Positions 26,601 through 40,100 of a stretch of DNA of 64,000 nucleotides are shown here, in pieces (within the stretch, counting starts at the first letter, position 1; each line of letters starts with the position of its first letter). Under the pieces are notes generated by a model. It saw only the letters and a list, made by a program, of their open reading frames with translations, made no database searches and had not been told where the DNA came from. Origin of the DNA: Aristolochia californica (taxonomy: Eukaryota; Streptophyta; Magnoliopsida; Piperales; Aristolochiaceae); NCBI GenBank assembly GCA_029961685.1, contig JARWKL010000015.1:9980801-10044800 (forward strand), given 5' to 3'. The translations under genes were made by a program, and so were the position numbers.

Positions 26601-28800
26601 ATGAAAACATTTACGATGATCTATGATTGTTAGGTCCGCTTTTTGTAAATAGGCAAAAAGTGGGTTGTTTGGCTCTGGTAAAGATCCCACTGCACGTTAA
26701 CTTGAAAATTTAATTTTTCCTACACCATGAAATTTTTGGATCATTAGGTCCTTTGCATCTTCAACATGTTTTAGGCATACATATCCATATTTAAAACATG
26801 TGAGGATCAATTAGAAATCTCGTTCATATAAAATTCCACCAAGCTATTAGGTGTTGTACTGGTGGAATTTCCCAAACATGGAGAACAAAACTTTGGTGTT
26901 CATTTTTAGTGCATGATATTATTTTCTTCACTTACATTTGTTATTGTTTTCAATTTTTTGCATATGTAAACTCTAAAATTTTAATTTTTTTGTGAACTAT
27001 TTGCCTTATCTTTTTCTTTACGAGAAAAATGGGTGAGTGAAAAATCAAGTTTGGATTTGAAAAAAAATTGAAAGTCCATAAATGGAATTGTTCAAATGAT
27101 GAGAGAGATAATTCCAAAATTTATCTACAATTTTTAAGGATCGTAAACGCTTTAAGTTTTTTATATATTAGGGTTTTGCAAATTCGGAAAAAGGGGCGAG
27201 GCATTTTTAACTGAGTGTTGGCTCCCAAACCATAAGTCATTTATAACAAAACCTATAGCTGTTACACATCATTAATCAATCAAAATATTTACAATGATCT
27301 ATGATTGTTAGGTCCACTTTTTTTATATAGGCAAAAAGTGGGTTGTTGGGCTCTGGTAAATATTCCTCCGCACGTTAACTTCATAATTTAATTTTTCCTA
27401 CTTCTTGAAATTTTTGGATCATTAGGTCATTTGCATCTTCAACATGTTTCAGGTATGCATATCGATATCTAAAACATGTTAGGATCGATTACAAATCTCT
27501 TTCTTATAAAATTCCACCAATTAGGGGTTCTATCGGTGAAATTTCCCAAACATGGATAACAAAACTTTTGTGTTCATTTTTAGTGAGTGAAATAATTATC
27601 TTCACTTACATTTATTATATTTTTCAATTTTTTTGCATACATCAATTCTAAAATTATCATTTTGGTGTGATCTATTTGCCTTATCTTTTGGTTTACGAGA
27701 AAAAGGGGAGAGTGAAAACTCAAGTTTGGAATTGAAAAAAATTGAACATCCAAAATGTTAATGCACAAATGCTGAGAGACATAATTCCAAAAAGTATCTA
27801 TGATTTTTAAAGATCGTAAACTCTTTTAGTTTTTTATATATTAGGTTTTGCAATCATCGGAAAAGGGGGGCGAGGCATTTTTAACTGAGTTTTGACTCCC
27901 AAACCATAAGTCATTTCTAAAAAAAATTATAGTTGTTACACATCATTAATTGATCAAAAAATTTACGTTGATCTATGATTGTTAGGTCCGTTTTTTTTAA
28001 ATAGGCAAAAAGTGGGTTGTTTGACTCTGGTAAATATCTCACCGCACGTTAACTTGAGAATTTAATATTTTAGACTCCTTAAAATTTTTGGATCATTAGG
28101 TCATTGGCATCTTCAACATGTTTCAGGCATGCATATCTATATAAAAAATATGTTAGGATCACTTAGAAATTTCTTTCTTATAAAATTCCTCCGAGCTATT
28201 TGTGGTTGTACTGGTGGAATTTCCCGAACATGGATAACAAAACTTTTGTGTTATTTTTTAGTGTGTGAGATAATTTTCTTCACTTATATTTGATTGTTTT
28301 CAATTTTTTGCCCACATAAAATCTAAAATTTTCATTTTTTTTGTGATCTATTTGCCTTATCTTTTTGTTTATGAGTAAAATGGGAAAGTAAAAACTCAAG
28401 TTTGGATATAAAAAAAATTGAACATCCAAAATGGAAATGCACATAGGCCAAGAGAGATAATTCCAAAAGTATTTGTGATTTTTAAGGATTGTAAACTCTT
28501 TTAGTTTTTTATATATTAGGTTTTGCAATCATCGGAAAAGGAGGGGCGAGGCATTTTGAGTCGAGTGTTGACTCCCAAACCATAAGTCATTTCTAACAAA
28601 AATTATAGCGATTACACATCATTAATTGATCAAAATATAAATGATGATCTATGATTAGGTCAGATTTTTGTAAATAGGCAAAAAGTGGGTTGTTTGGCTC
28701 TGGTAAATATCCCATCGCACGTTAACTTGAGTATTTAATTAGTCCTACTCCAAAATTTTGGATCATTAAGTCATTTAAATCTTAAACATATTTCAGGCAT
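23664..28800 (+). repeat. HOR copy 4, types a-b-c-f-g-h-i-j
   Basis: Anchors at 23664(a), 24343(b), 24950(c, truncated), 25527(f), 26192(g), 26800(h), 27478(i) and 28152(j) keep the copy 1 order but lack d and e. Diagnostic variants match: a has GAGTAAAATCAGAAAGTG, c has GTTGATGAGGAAAATGGG, f has CTTATCTTTTACTTTACGAG, i has CTTTTGGTTTACGAG and AAAATGTTAATGC, j has CCTCCGAGCTATTTGTGG. Its i monomer is intact, unlike copies 1 and 2, so this copy split off before that deletion. The end of the last monomer, about 28,440, looks k-like. Confidence 0.78.
26494..26510 (+). repeat. G run, 17 bp
   Basis: Followed by A and six more G. About 90 bp are missing upstream near 26,440 (AAACACAAATTGTAAATTC). 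Confidence 0.93.
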
Positions 28801-28821
28801 GCATATCCATATTTAAAACAT

Positions 28822-31800
28822 GTTAGGATCAATTACAAATCACTGTCTTAAAAAATTCCACCAAGCTATTAGGGGTTGTACTAGTGGAATTTACCAAACA
28901 TGGATAACAAAACTTTGGTGTTCATTTTTAGTGCGTGAAATAATTTTCTTCACTTACATTTATTATAGTTTTCAATTTTTTGCATACGTAAACTCTAAAA
29001 TTTTCATTTTATTGTGATCTATTTGTCTTCTCTTTTTGTTTACGAGAAAATGGGAGAGTGAAAACCTAAGTTTTGATTTGAAAAAAAATTGAACATTCAA
29101 AATGGAAATGCACAAATGCTGAGAGAAATAATTCCAAAAAGTAGCGGTGGCTTTTAAGGATTTTAAACTCTTTTAATTTTTTATATATTAGGTTTTGCTA
29201 ACATCGGAAAAGGGGGTGCGGGGCATTTTTTTCCGAGTGTTGACTCCCAAACCATAAGTCATTTCAAACAAAAATTACAGCCATTACACATCATTAAATG
29301 ATCAAAACATTGATGGTGATATGTGATTGTTAGGTCCGCTTTTTTTAAATAGGCAAAAAGTGGGATGTTTGGCTCTGGTATATATCCCACCGCACGTTAA
29401 CTTGAGAATTTAATTTTTCATAATGCTTGAAACTTTTGGATCATTAGGTCATTTGCATTTTCAACATGTTTCAGGCATGCATATCCATATTTTAAACATG
29501 TTAGGATCAATTACAAATCTCTTTCTTCTAAAATTCTACCAAGCTATTAGGGGTTGTACTAGTGGAATTTCCCAAACAGCGATAACAAAACTTTGGTTTC
29601 ATTTTTAGTGCGTGGAATAATTTCTTCACTTATTTTTTTATAGTTTTCTATTTTTTGCAAACATAAACACTAAAATTTTCATTTTGTTGTGATCTTTTTG
29701 TCTTATCTTTTTGTTTATGTGTAAAATGGGAGAGTGAAAACTCATGTTTGGATTTGAAAAAAACTTGAACATCCAAAATGGAAATGTACAAATGCTGAGA
29801 GTTATAATTCCAAAAATTATATGTGATTTTTAAGGATTGTATACTCTTTTAATTTTTTATATATTAGGTTTTGCAATTATCGGAAAAAGGATGGTGAGGC
29901 ATTTTTAACTGAGTATTGACTCCCAACCGTAAGTCATTCCAAACAAAAATTATAGCCGTTACACATCATTAATCTATCAAAATATTTACGATGATCTATG
30001 ATTGTTAGGTCCACTTTTTTTAAATGGACAAAAAGTGGGTTGGATGGCTCTGGTAAATATCCCACCGCACATTTAGTTGAAAATTTAATTTTTCCTACTC
30101 GAATTTTTGGATCATATGGTCAGTTGCATCTTCAACATGTTTCAGGCATGGATATCCATATTTAAAACATGTTAGGATCAATTAGAAATCTTTTTCTTAT
30201 AAAATTCAACCAAGCTATTAGGTATTGTACTTGAGGAATTTCCCAAACATGGATAACAAAACTTTGAAGTTCATTTTTTTTGCGTGAAATAATTTTGTTT
30301 AATTATATTTATTATAATTTTCAAGTTTTTGCATACATACACTCTAAAATTTTCATTTTGTTGTGATCTATTTGCTTTATCTTTTTGTTTACGAGAAAAT
30401 AGGGAGAGTGAAAACTCAAGTTTGGATTTGAAAAAAAATGGAACATCCAAAATGGAAATGCACAAATGCTGAGAACCATATTTCCAAAAAGTATCTGTGA
30501 TTTTTAAGGATTGTAAACTCTTTTAGTTTTTTATACATAAGGTTTTGCAATCATCGAAAAATGGGGGGCGATGCATTTTTAACTGAGTGTTGACTCCCAA
30601 ACCAAAGTCATTTCTAACAAAAATTATAGCTGTTACACATCATTAATCGATCAAAACATTAATGATGATCTATGATTGTTAGGTCCACTTTTTATAAATA
30701 GGCCAAAAAATTGATTGTTTGGTTCTGGTAAATATCCCACTGCACATTAACTTTAGAATTTAATTTTTCATACTCTTTGAAATTTGTGGATCATTAGGTA
30801 ATTCGCATCTTCAACATGTTTTAGGCATTCATATCCATATTTAAAATATGTTAGGATCAACTAGAAATCTCTTTCTTATAAAATTCTACATTGCTAATAG
30901 GGGTAGTATTGGTGGAATTTCCCGAACATGAATAACGAAACTTTGGTGTTCATTTTAAATGCGTGAAATAATTATTTTCTCTTACATTTATTATTTTTTA
31001 AAATTTTTAGCATACTCAAACTCTAAAATTATCATTTTGTTGTGATCTTTTTTTCTTATCTTTTTGTGTAAGAGTAAAATGGGAGAGTGAAAACTATTGT
31101 TTGGATATGGAAAAAAATTGAACATCCAAAAAGGAAATGCACAAATGTAGCAAGAGATAATTCCAAAAAGTATCTGTGATTTATAAGGATCGTATACTCT
31201 TTTAATTTTTTATATATTTGGTTTTGTAATAATCGGAAAAAGGAGGGTGAGCCATTTTTATCTAAGTGTTGACTCCCAAATCATAAGTAATTTCTAACAA
31301 AAATTATAGCCGTTACAACTCATTAATCGATCAAAGCATTTACGATGAACTTTGATTGTTAGGTCAGCTTTTTTATATAGGCAAAAAGTGGGTTGTTTGG
31401 CTCGGGTAAATATCCCACCGCATGTTTACTTGAGAATTTAATTTTTCCTTCACCTTGAATTTTATTTTATCATTAGGTCATTTGCATCTTCAACATGCTT
31501 CGGGCATGCATATCCATATTTAAAACATGTTAGGATCAATTAGAAATCTCTTTCTTATAAAATTCCACCAAGCTATTAGGGAATTTACACAACATGGATA
31601 ACAAAACTTTGGCGTTCATTTTTCGTGCGTGAAATAATTTTCTTCACTTAAATTTATTATAGTTTTCAATTTTTTGCATACATAAACTCTAAAATTTTCA
31701 TTTTTTTCTGATCTATTTGCCTTCTCTTTTTGTTTACGAGAAAATGGGAGAGTGAAAATTCAAGTTTTGGGAAATGCACAAATGCTGAGAGAGATAATTC

Positions 31801-32460
31801 CAAAAATTATTTGTGATTTTTAAGGATTTTAAACTCTTTTAATTTTTTATATATTAGGTTTTGCAATCATCGAAAAAGTGGGTGCGAGGCATTTTTTTCC
31901 GAGTCTTGACTCCCAAACCATAAGTCATTTCAAACAAAAATTACAGCCGTTAGACATCATTAATCGATCAAAACATTTATGGTGATATGTGATTGTTAGG
32001 TCCGCTTTTTGTAAATACGCAAAAAGTGGGTTGTTTGGCTTTGGTATTTATCCCGCCGCACGTTAACTTGAGAATTTAATTTTTCCTTCTCCTTGAAATT
32101 TTTGGATCATTAGGTCATTTGCATCTTCAACATGTTTCAAACATGCATATCCATATTTAAAACTTGTTAGGATCAATTAGAAATCTCTTTCTTATAAAAT
32201 TCCACCAAGCTATTAGGGGTTGGGTTGGTGGAATTTCCCAAACATTTATAACAAAAATTTGGTGTTCATTTTTAGTGCATGAAATAATTTTCGTCACTTA
32301 AATTTTTTATAGTTTTAAATTTTTTGCATACATAAACTCTAAAATTTGCATCTAGTTGTGATCTATTTGCCTTATCTTTTTGTTTACGAGAAAAATGGGA
32401 GAGTGAAAAATCAAGTTTGAATTTAAAAAAAATTGAACATCCAAAATGGAAATGCACAAA
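28822..32460 (+). repeat. Four-monomer block repeated at about 2.7 kb
   Basis: The monomers at 28822 and 31529 share rare variants: TTTACGAGAAAATGGGAGAG, GGATTTTAAACTCTTTTAAT, CATTTTTTTCCGAGT, ACAAAAATTACAGCC and GGTGATATGTGATTG. Their offset is about 2,700 bp, four monomer lengths. Monomers at 29500, 30171 and 30850 lie between them. The second copy has lost about 48 bp near 31,769. About 270 bp are missing at 32,462-32,466, where AAATGCT joins ATCCCC. Confidence 0.68.
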
Positions 32461-32968
32461 TGCTATCCCCCCGCACGTTAACTTGAGAATTTAATTTTTC
32501 CTACTCAAAAATTTTGGATCATTAGGTCATTCGCATCTTCAACATGTTTCAGGCATGCTTATCCATTTTTAAAACATGTTAGGATCAATTAAAAATCCCT
32601 TTCTTATAAAATTCCACCAACTATTAGGGGTTGTACTAGTGGAATTTCCCTAACATGGATAACAAAACTTTGGTTTTCACTTTTAGTGCATGAAATAATT
32701 TTCTTCAGTTACATTTATTATAGTTTTCAAGTTTTTGCAAACAAAAACTCTAAAATTTTCATTTTGTGGTGATCTATTTGCCTTATCTTTTTGTTTACGG
32801 GAAAGATGGCAAGGTGAAAACTCAAGTTTGGATTTTAAAAAATATTGAACATCCAAAATGTAAATGGACAAACGCTGAGAGATATAATTCCAAAAAGTAT
32901 TTGTGATGTTTAAGGATTGTAAACTCATTTAGATTTTTATATATTAGGTTTTTTAATCAACAAAAAAA

Positions 32969-33006
<38 letters not shown>
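32969..33006 (+). repeat. G run, 38 bp
   Basis: The sister slot in the next HOR copy (36526-36532) has only 7 G, in otherwise closely matching flanks. Confidence 0.95.
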
Positions 33007-33007
<1 letters not shown>

Positions 33008-36000
33008 GGAATTTTTAACAAAGTGTTGACTCCCAAACCAAGAGTCATTCCTAACCAAAATTATAGCCATTACACATCATTAATCGATCAAAACATTTAC
33101 AATGATCCATGACTGTTAGGTCCGCTTTTTGTAAATAGGCAAAAAATGGGTTGCTTGGCTCTAGTAAATATCCCACCGCACGTTAAGTTCAGAATTTAAT
33201 TTTTCCTACTCCTTCAAAATTTTTCAAAACAATTAACATGATTTATGATTGTTAGGTCCATGTTTTTAGATAGGAAAAAAGTGAGTTGTTTGGCTCTGGT
33301 AAATTTTCCACCGCACGTTAACTTGAGAATTTAATTTTTCCTTCTCCTTGAAATTTTTGGATCATTAGGTCATTTGCATCTTCAACATGTTTCAGGCATG
33401 CATATCCATATTTAAAACTTGTTAGGATCAATTAGAAATCTCTTTCTTATAAAATTCCACCAAGCTATTAGGGGTTGTACAGGTGGAATTTCCCAAAGAT
33501 GGATAACAAAACTTTGGTGTTCATTTTTAGTGCGTGAAATAATTTTCTTAACTTATCTTTATTAAAGTTTTCAATTTTTTACATACATAAACTCTTAGAT
33601 TTTTTTTTTGTGATCTATTTGCCTTATCTTTTCTTTTATTATAAAAATGGGAGAGTGAAAACTCAAGTTTGGATTTGGAGAAAAATTGAACATCCAAAAT
33701 GGAAATGAACAAATGTTGAGAGAGATAATTCCAAAAAGTATATGTGATTTTTAATGATTGTAAACTCTTTTAGTTTTTAATATATTAGGTTTTGCAATCA
33801 TCGAAATAGAGGGCGGGAGGGGGAGAGGAATTTTTAACTGAGTGTTGACTCCCAAACCATGAGTCATTTCTAACAAAAATTATAGCCCTCGCACATCATT
33901 AATCGATCAAACCATTTACGATTATCTATGATTGTTAGGTCCGATTTTTGTAAATAGGCAAAAAGTTGGTTGTTTGGCTCTGGTAAATATCCCACCGCAC
34001 GTTAACTTGAGAATTTAATTTTTCCAACTCCTTGAAATTTTTGGATCAATAAATCAATTGCATCTTCAACTTGTTTCCGACATGCATATCCATATTTAAA
34101 ATATGTTAGTATCGATAAGAAATCTATTTATTATAAAATTCCACCAAGCAATTAGGGGATGTACTGGCGGAATTTCCCAAACAAGGATAACAAAACTTTG
34201 GTGTTCTTTTTTAGTGCGTGAAATAATTTTCTTCACTTAAATTTAATATATTTTCAATTTTTTGCATACATAAACTCTAAAATTTTCATTTTGTTGTGAT
34301 CTATTTGCCTTATCTTTTTGTTTACGATAAAAATGGCAAGGTGAAAACTCTAGTTTGGATTTAAAAAAAATTGAACATCCAAAATGGAAATACACAAATG
34401 TTGAAAGAGATAATTCCAAAAAGTATCTATGATGTAAAAGGATTGTAAACTCAATTAGATTTTTATATCTTAGGTTTTTCAATCATCGAAAAAGGAGGGG
34501 GCGAGGAATTTTTAACTGAGTGTTGACTCCCAAACCAAGAGTCATTTCTAACCAAAATTATAGCTATTACACATCATTAATCGATCAAAACATTTATGAT
34601 GATCCATGATTGTTAGGTCTGCTTTTTTTTAATAGGCAAAAAGTTGGTTGTTTGGCTCTAGTAAATATCCCATCGCACGTTAAGATCAAAATTTAATTTT
34701 TCTTACTCGAAATTTTTTGATCATTAGGTCATTTGCATTTTCAACATGTTTCAGGCATGCATATCCATATTTAAAACATGTTAGGATCAATTACAATTCT
34801 CTTTCTTATAAAATTCTACCTAGCAATTAGAGGTTGCACTGGTGGAATTTCCCAAACATGGATAACAAAAATTTGGTCTTCATTTATAGTGCATGAAATA
34901 ATTTTATTCACTTAAATTTATTATTGTTTTTAATTTTTTGCATACATAAACTCTAAAATTTTCATTTAGTAATGATCCTTTTGTCTTGTCTTTTTGTTTA
35001 AGAGTAAAATGGGAGAGAGAAAACTCAAGTTCGGAATTTAAAAAAAATTGAACATCCAAAATGGAAATGCACAAATGTAGAGAGAGATAATTCCAAGAAG
35101 TTTCTGTGATTTTCATGGATCATAAACACTTTTAATATTTTAAATATTAGGTTTTGCCATCATCGGAAAAAGGAGGGAGAGGCATTTTTAACTGAGTGTT
35201 GACTCCCAAACCATAAGTCATTTCTAATAAACTTGTAGTCATTACATATCATTAGTCAATCAAAATATTTACAATGATCTATGATTGTTAGGTCCACATT
35301 TATAAATAGGAAAAAAGTGGGTTGTTATGCTTTGGTAAATATCCCACCGCACGTTAACTTGAGAATTTAATTTTTCCTTCTCCATAAGATTTTTGGATCA
35401 TTGGTCATTTGCATCTTCAACATGTTTTAGGCATGCATATCCATATTTAAAACTTGTTAGGATCAATTAGAAATCTCTTTCTTATAAAATTCCACCAAGC
35501 TATTAGGGGTTGTATAGGTAGAATTTTCCAAACATGGATAACAAAACTTTGGAGTTCATTTTTAGTGTGTGAAATAATTTTCTTCACTTAAAATTATTAT
35601 AGTTTTCAAGTTTTTACATTCATAAACTCTAAAATTTTCATTTTGTTGTGATCTATTTGCCTTATCTTTTTGTTTACGAGAAAAATGGAAGAGTGAAAAC
35701 TCAAGTTTGGATTTGATAAAAAACTTAACATCCAAAATGGAAATGCACAAATGCTGAGAGAGATAATTCCAAAAAGTATATGTGATTTTTAAGGATTGTA
35801 AACACTTTTAGTTTTTTTATATTAGGTTTTGCAATCATCGAAATAGAGGGGGCGAGGAATTTTTAACTGAGTGTTGACTCCCAAACCAAAAGTCAAATTT
35901 TAAAAAAAATTGTAGCCGTTACACATCATTAATCGATCAAAACATTTACAATGATATATGATTGTTAGGTCTGATTTTTGTCAATATGCAAAAAGTGGGT

Positions 36001-36946
36001 TATTAGGCTCTGGTAAATATCCCACCGCATGTTAACTTTAGAATTTAATTTTTCCTACTCCGTGAAATTTTTGGATCAATAAATCATTTTCATCTTCAAC
36101 ATGTTTCAGGCATGCATATCCATATTTAAAATATGTTAGGAACAATTAGAAATCAATTTTTTTATAAAATTCCACCGAGCTATTAGGGGTACTGGTGGAA
36201 TTTCCCAAACATGGATAACAAAACTTTGGTTTTCTATTTTAGTGCGTGAAATAATTTTCTTCACTTAAATTTAATATAGTTTTCAATTTTTTGCATACGT
36301 AAACTCTAAAATTTTCATTTTGTTGTGATCTATTTTCCTTATCTTTTTGTTTACGGGAAAGATGGCAGGGTGAAAACTCAAGTTTGGATTTAAAAAAAAA
36401 TTGAACATCCAAAATGTAAATGCACAAATGGTGAGAGAGATAATTCCAAAAAGTATTTGTGATGTTTAAGGATTGTAAACTCATTTAGATTTTTATATAT
36501 TAGGTTTTTCAATCAACGAAAAAAAGGGGGGGAGGAATTTTTAACAGAGTGTTGACTCCCAAACCAAGAGTCTTTCCTAACCAAAATTATAGCCATTACA
36601 CATCATTAATCGATCAAAACATTTACAATGATCCATGACTGTTAGGTCTGCTTTTTGTAAATAGGCAAAAAATGGGTTGTTTGGCTCTAGTAAATATCCC
36701 ATCGCACGTTAAGTTCAGAATTTAATTTTTCCTACTCCTTTAAAATTTTTCAAAACAATTAACATGATCTATGATTGTTAGGTCCATGTTTTTAGATAGG
36801 AAAAAAGTGAGTTGTTTGGCTCTGGTAAATTTTCCACCGCACGTTAACTTGAGAATTTAATTTTTCCTTCTCCTTGAAATTTTTGGATCATTAGGTCATT
36901 TGCATCTTCAACATGTTTCAGGCATGCATATCCATATTTAAAACTT

Positions 36947-37624
36947 GTTAGGATCAATTAGAAATCTCTTTCTTATAAAATTCCACCAAGCTATTAGGGG
37001 TTGTACAGGTGGAATTTCCCAAACATGGATAACAAAACTTTGGTGTTCATTTTTAGTGCGTGAAATAATTTTCTTCACTTACATTTATTATAGTTTTAAA
37101 TTTTTTACATACATAAACTCTCAAATTCTCATTTTGTTGTGATCTATTTGCCTTATCTTTTTGTTTACGAGAAAAATGGGAAAGTGAAAACTCAAGTTTG
37201 GATTTGAAAAAATATTGAACATCCAAAATGGAAATGGGCAAATGCTTAGAGATATATTTCCAAAAAGTATATGTGATTTTTAAGGATTGTAAACACTTTT
37301 AGTTTTTTTATATTAGGTTTTGCAATCATTGAAATTGAGGGGGCGAGGAATTTTTAACTGAGTGTTGACTCCCAAACAATGAGTCATTTCTAAAAAAAAT
37401 TATAGCCGTTACACATCATTAATCGATCAAAAAATTTACGATGATCTATGATTGTTAGGTCCGCTTTTTGTAAATAGGCAAAAAGTTGGTTGTTAGGCTC
37501 TGGTAAATTTCCCACCGCACGTTAACTTGAGAATTTAATTTTTCCTACTCTTGGAAATTTTTGGATCTATAAATCATTTGCATCTTCAACATGTTTCAGG
37601 CATGCATGTCCATATTTAAAATAT
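36947..37624 (+). repeat. Reference intact satellite monomer (678 bp)
   Basis: A full-length copy that shows the order of conserved segments. The anchor GTTAGGATCAATTA is at the start. Next comes an inverted repeat, AAATTCCACCA at 36978-36988 against GGTGGAATTT at 37008-37017 (one outer mismatch here). A T/A-rich stretch contains TTTGTTTACGAG. An A-tract follows in GGATTTGAAAAAATATTGAAC. The G-rich slot is short here, six G at 37338-37343. After it come GAGTGTTGACTCCC, ATTAATCGATCAAAA, GGTCCGCTTTTTGTAAATAG, the HpaI-type GTTAAC in CCGCACGTTAACTTGAG, and a segment with GCATGC near the next anchor. I found no convincing shorter subrepeat. The length is close to four nucleosome repeats, which is an inference only. 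Confidence 0.93.
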
Positions 37625-40100
37625 GTTAGGATCAATGAGAAATCTATTTCTTATAAAATTCCACCAAGCAATTAGGGGTTGTACTGGTGGAATATCTGAA
37701 ACATGGATAACAAAACTTTGATGTTCTTTTTTAGTGCATGAAATAATTTTCTTCACTTACATTTTTTATAGTTTTCAATTTTTTTGGATACATAAACTCC
37801 AAAATTTTCATTTTGTTGTGATCTATTTGCCTTATCTTTTTGTTTACAAGAAAAATGGGATGGTGAAAACTCAAGTTTGGATTTAAAAACAAATTGAACA
37901 TCCAAAATGGAAATACACAAATTCTGAGAAAGATAATTTGAAAAAGTATGTGAGATGTTTAAGGATTGTAAACTCATTTAGATTTTTATATATTAGGTTT
38001 TGCAATCATCGAAAAAGAGGGTGCAAGGAATTTTTAACTGAGTGTTGACTCCCAAACCAAGAGTCATTTCTACCAAAAATTATAGCCGTTACACATCATT
38101 AATTGATCAAAACATTTACGATCTTCTATGATTGTTTGGTCCGCTTTTTTAAATAGGCAAAAAATGGGTTGTTTGGCTCTAATAAATATCCCACCGCACG
38201 TTAAGTTCAGAATTTATTTTTTCGTACTCCTTGAAATTTTTGGATCATTAGGTCATTTACATCTTCAACATGTTTCCCACATGCATATCCATATTTAAAA
38301 CAAGTTAGGATCAATTACAAATCTCTTTCTTATAAATTCTACCTAGCAATTAGGGGTTGTACTGGTCAAATTTCCAAACATGGACAACAAAACTTTTGTG
38401 TTCATTTTTAGTGTGTGAAATAATTTTCTTCACTTATATTTATTATAGTTTTCAATTTTTTACATACATAAACTCTCAAATTCTCATTTTGTTGTGATCT
38501 ATTTGCCTTATCTTTTTGTTTACGAGAAAAATGGGAAAGTGAAAACTCAAGTTTGGATTTGAAAAAAAATTGAACATCCAAAATGGAAATGGGCAAATGC
38601 TTAGAGATATATTTCCAAACAGTATATGTGATTTTTAAGGATTGTAAACACTTTTAGTTTTTTTATATTAGGTTTTGCAATCATTGAAATTGAGGGGGTG
38701 AGGAATTTTTAACTGAGTGTTGACTCCCAAACAATGAGTCATTTCTAAAAAAAATTATAGCCGTTACACATCATTAATCGATCAAAAAATTTACGATGAT
38801 CTATGATTGTTAGGTCCGCTTTTTGTAAATAGGCAAAAAGTTGGTTGTTAGGCTCTGGTAAATTTCCCACCGCACGTTAACTTGAGAATTTAATTTTTCC
38901 TACTCTTGGAAATTTTTGGATCTATAAATCATTTGCATCTTCAACATTTTTCAGGCATGCATGTCCATATTTAAAATATGTTAGGATCAATGAGAAATCT
39001 ATTTCTTACAAAATTCCACCAAGCAATTAGGGGTTGTACTGGTGGAATATCTGAAACATGGATAACAAAACTTGTGTGTTCTTTTTTAGTGCATGAAATA
39101 ATTTTCTTCACTTACATTTTTTATAGTTTTCAATTTTTTGCATACATAAACTCCAAAATTTTCACTTTGTTGTGATCTATTTGCCTTATCTTTTTGTTTA
39201 CAAGAAAAATGGGATGGTGAAAACTCAAGTTTGGATTTAAAAACAAATTGAACATCCAAAATGGAAATACACAAATTCTGAGAGAGATAATTCCAAAAAG
39301 TATCTGTGATGTTTAAGGATTGTAAACTCATTTAGATTTTTATATATTAGGTTTTGCAATCATCGAAAAAGAGGGTGCATGGAATTTTTAACTGAGTGTT
39401 GACTCCCAAACCAAGAGTCATTTCTAACAAAAATTATAGCCGTTACACATCATTAATCGATCAAAACATTTACGATCATCTATGATTGTTTGGTCCGCTT
39501 TTTTTAAATAGGTAAAAAATGGGTTGTTTGGCTCTAATAAATATCCCACCGCACGTTAAGTTCAGAATTTATTTTTTCGTACTCGAAATTTTTGGATCAT
39601 TAGGTCATTTACATCTTCAACATGTTTCACGCATGTATATCCATATTTAAAACAAGTTAGGATCAATTACAAATCTCTTTCTTATAAATTCTACCTAGCA
39701 ATTAGGGGTTGTACTGGTCAAATTTCCAAACATGGACAACAAAACTTTTGTGTTAATTTTTAGTGCGTGAAATAATTTTCTTCACTTATATTTATTATAT
39801 TTTTCAATTTTTTACATACATAAACTCTCAAATTCTCATTTTGTTGTGATCTATTTGCCTTATCTTTTTGTTTACGAGAAAAATGGGAAAGTGAAAACTC
39901 AAGTTTGGATTTGAAAAAATATTGAACATCCAAAATGGAAATGGGCAAATGCTTAGAGATATATTTCCAAAAAGTATATGTGATTTTTAAGGATTGTAAA
40001 CACTTTTAGTTTTTTTATATTAGGTTTTGCAATCATTGAAATTGAGGGGGCGAGGAATTTTTAACTGAGTGTTGACTCCCAAACAATGAGTCATTTCTAA
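37053..40100 (+). repeat. Young dimer amplification, period about 1,354 bp
   Basis: The segments starting at 37053, 38408 and 39760 repeat at offsets of 1355 and 1352 bp. By eye, about 330 bp compared between 37,265 and 38,620 show only one or two differences, far fewer than between neighbouring monomers. The dimer contains a hybrid made of an AACAAGTTAGG-type start and an AACTCTCAAATTCTCATTTTG-type second half. It was probably formed by unequal exchange and then multiplied. Confidence 0.85.

Noticed and set aside
36945..37142. A + strand frame of about 65 codons (starting MLGSIRNLFLIKFHQAIRG) recurring in many monomers
   Set aside because: It recurs because the monomer recurs. Many sister monomers carry stops or frameshifts in it, it is AT-driven, has no domain, and overlaps another recurrent frame on the other strand. 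A test of synonymous against non-synonymous change across monomers would decide; I expect no constraint.
37053..37241. A - strand frame of about 62 codons (KSKLEFSLSHFSRKQKDKAN type) recurring in many monomers
   Set aside because: It is a lysine- and phenylalanine-rich reading of the T-rich segment. It is broken in many copies and overlaps the + frame. Repeated descent, not coding, explains it.
38980..39655. Internal subrepeats of about 169 bp within the monomer
   Set aside because: TTAGGT-type words recur (about 39,346, 39,487 and 39,600), but their spacing is irregular (141 and 113 bp) and flanking similarity is weak.
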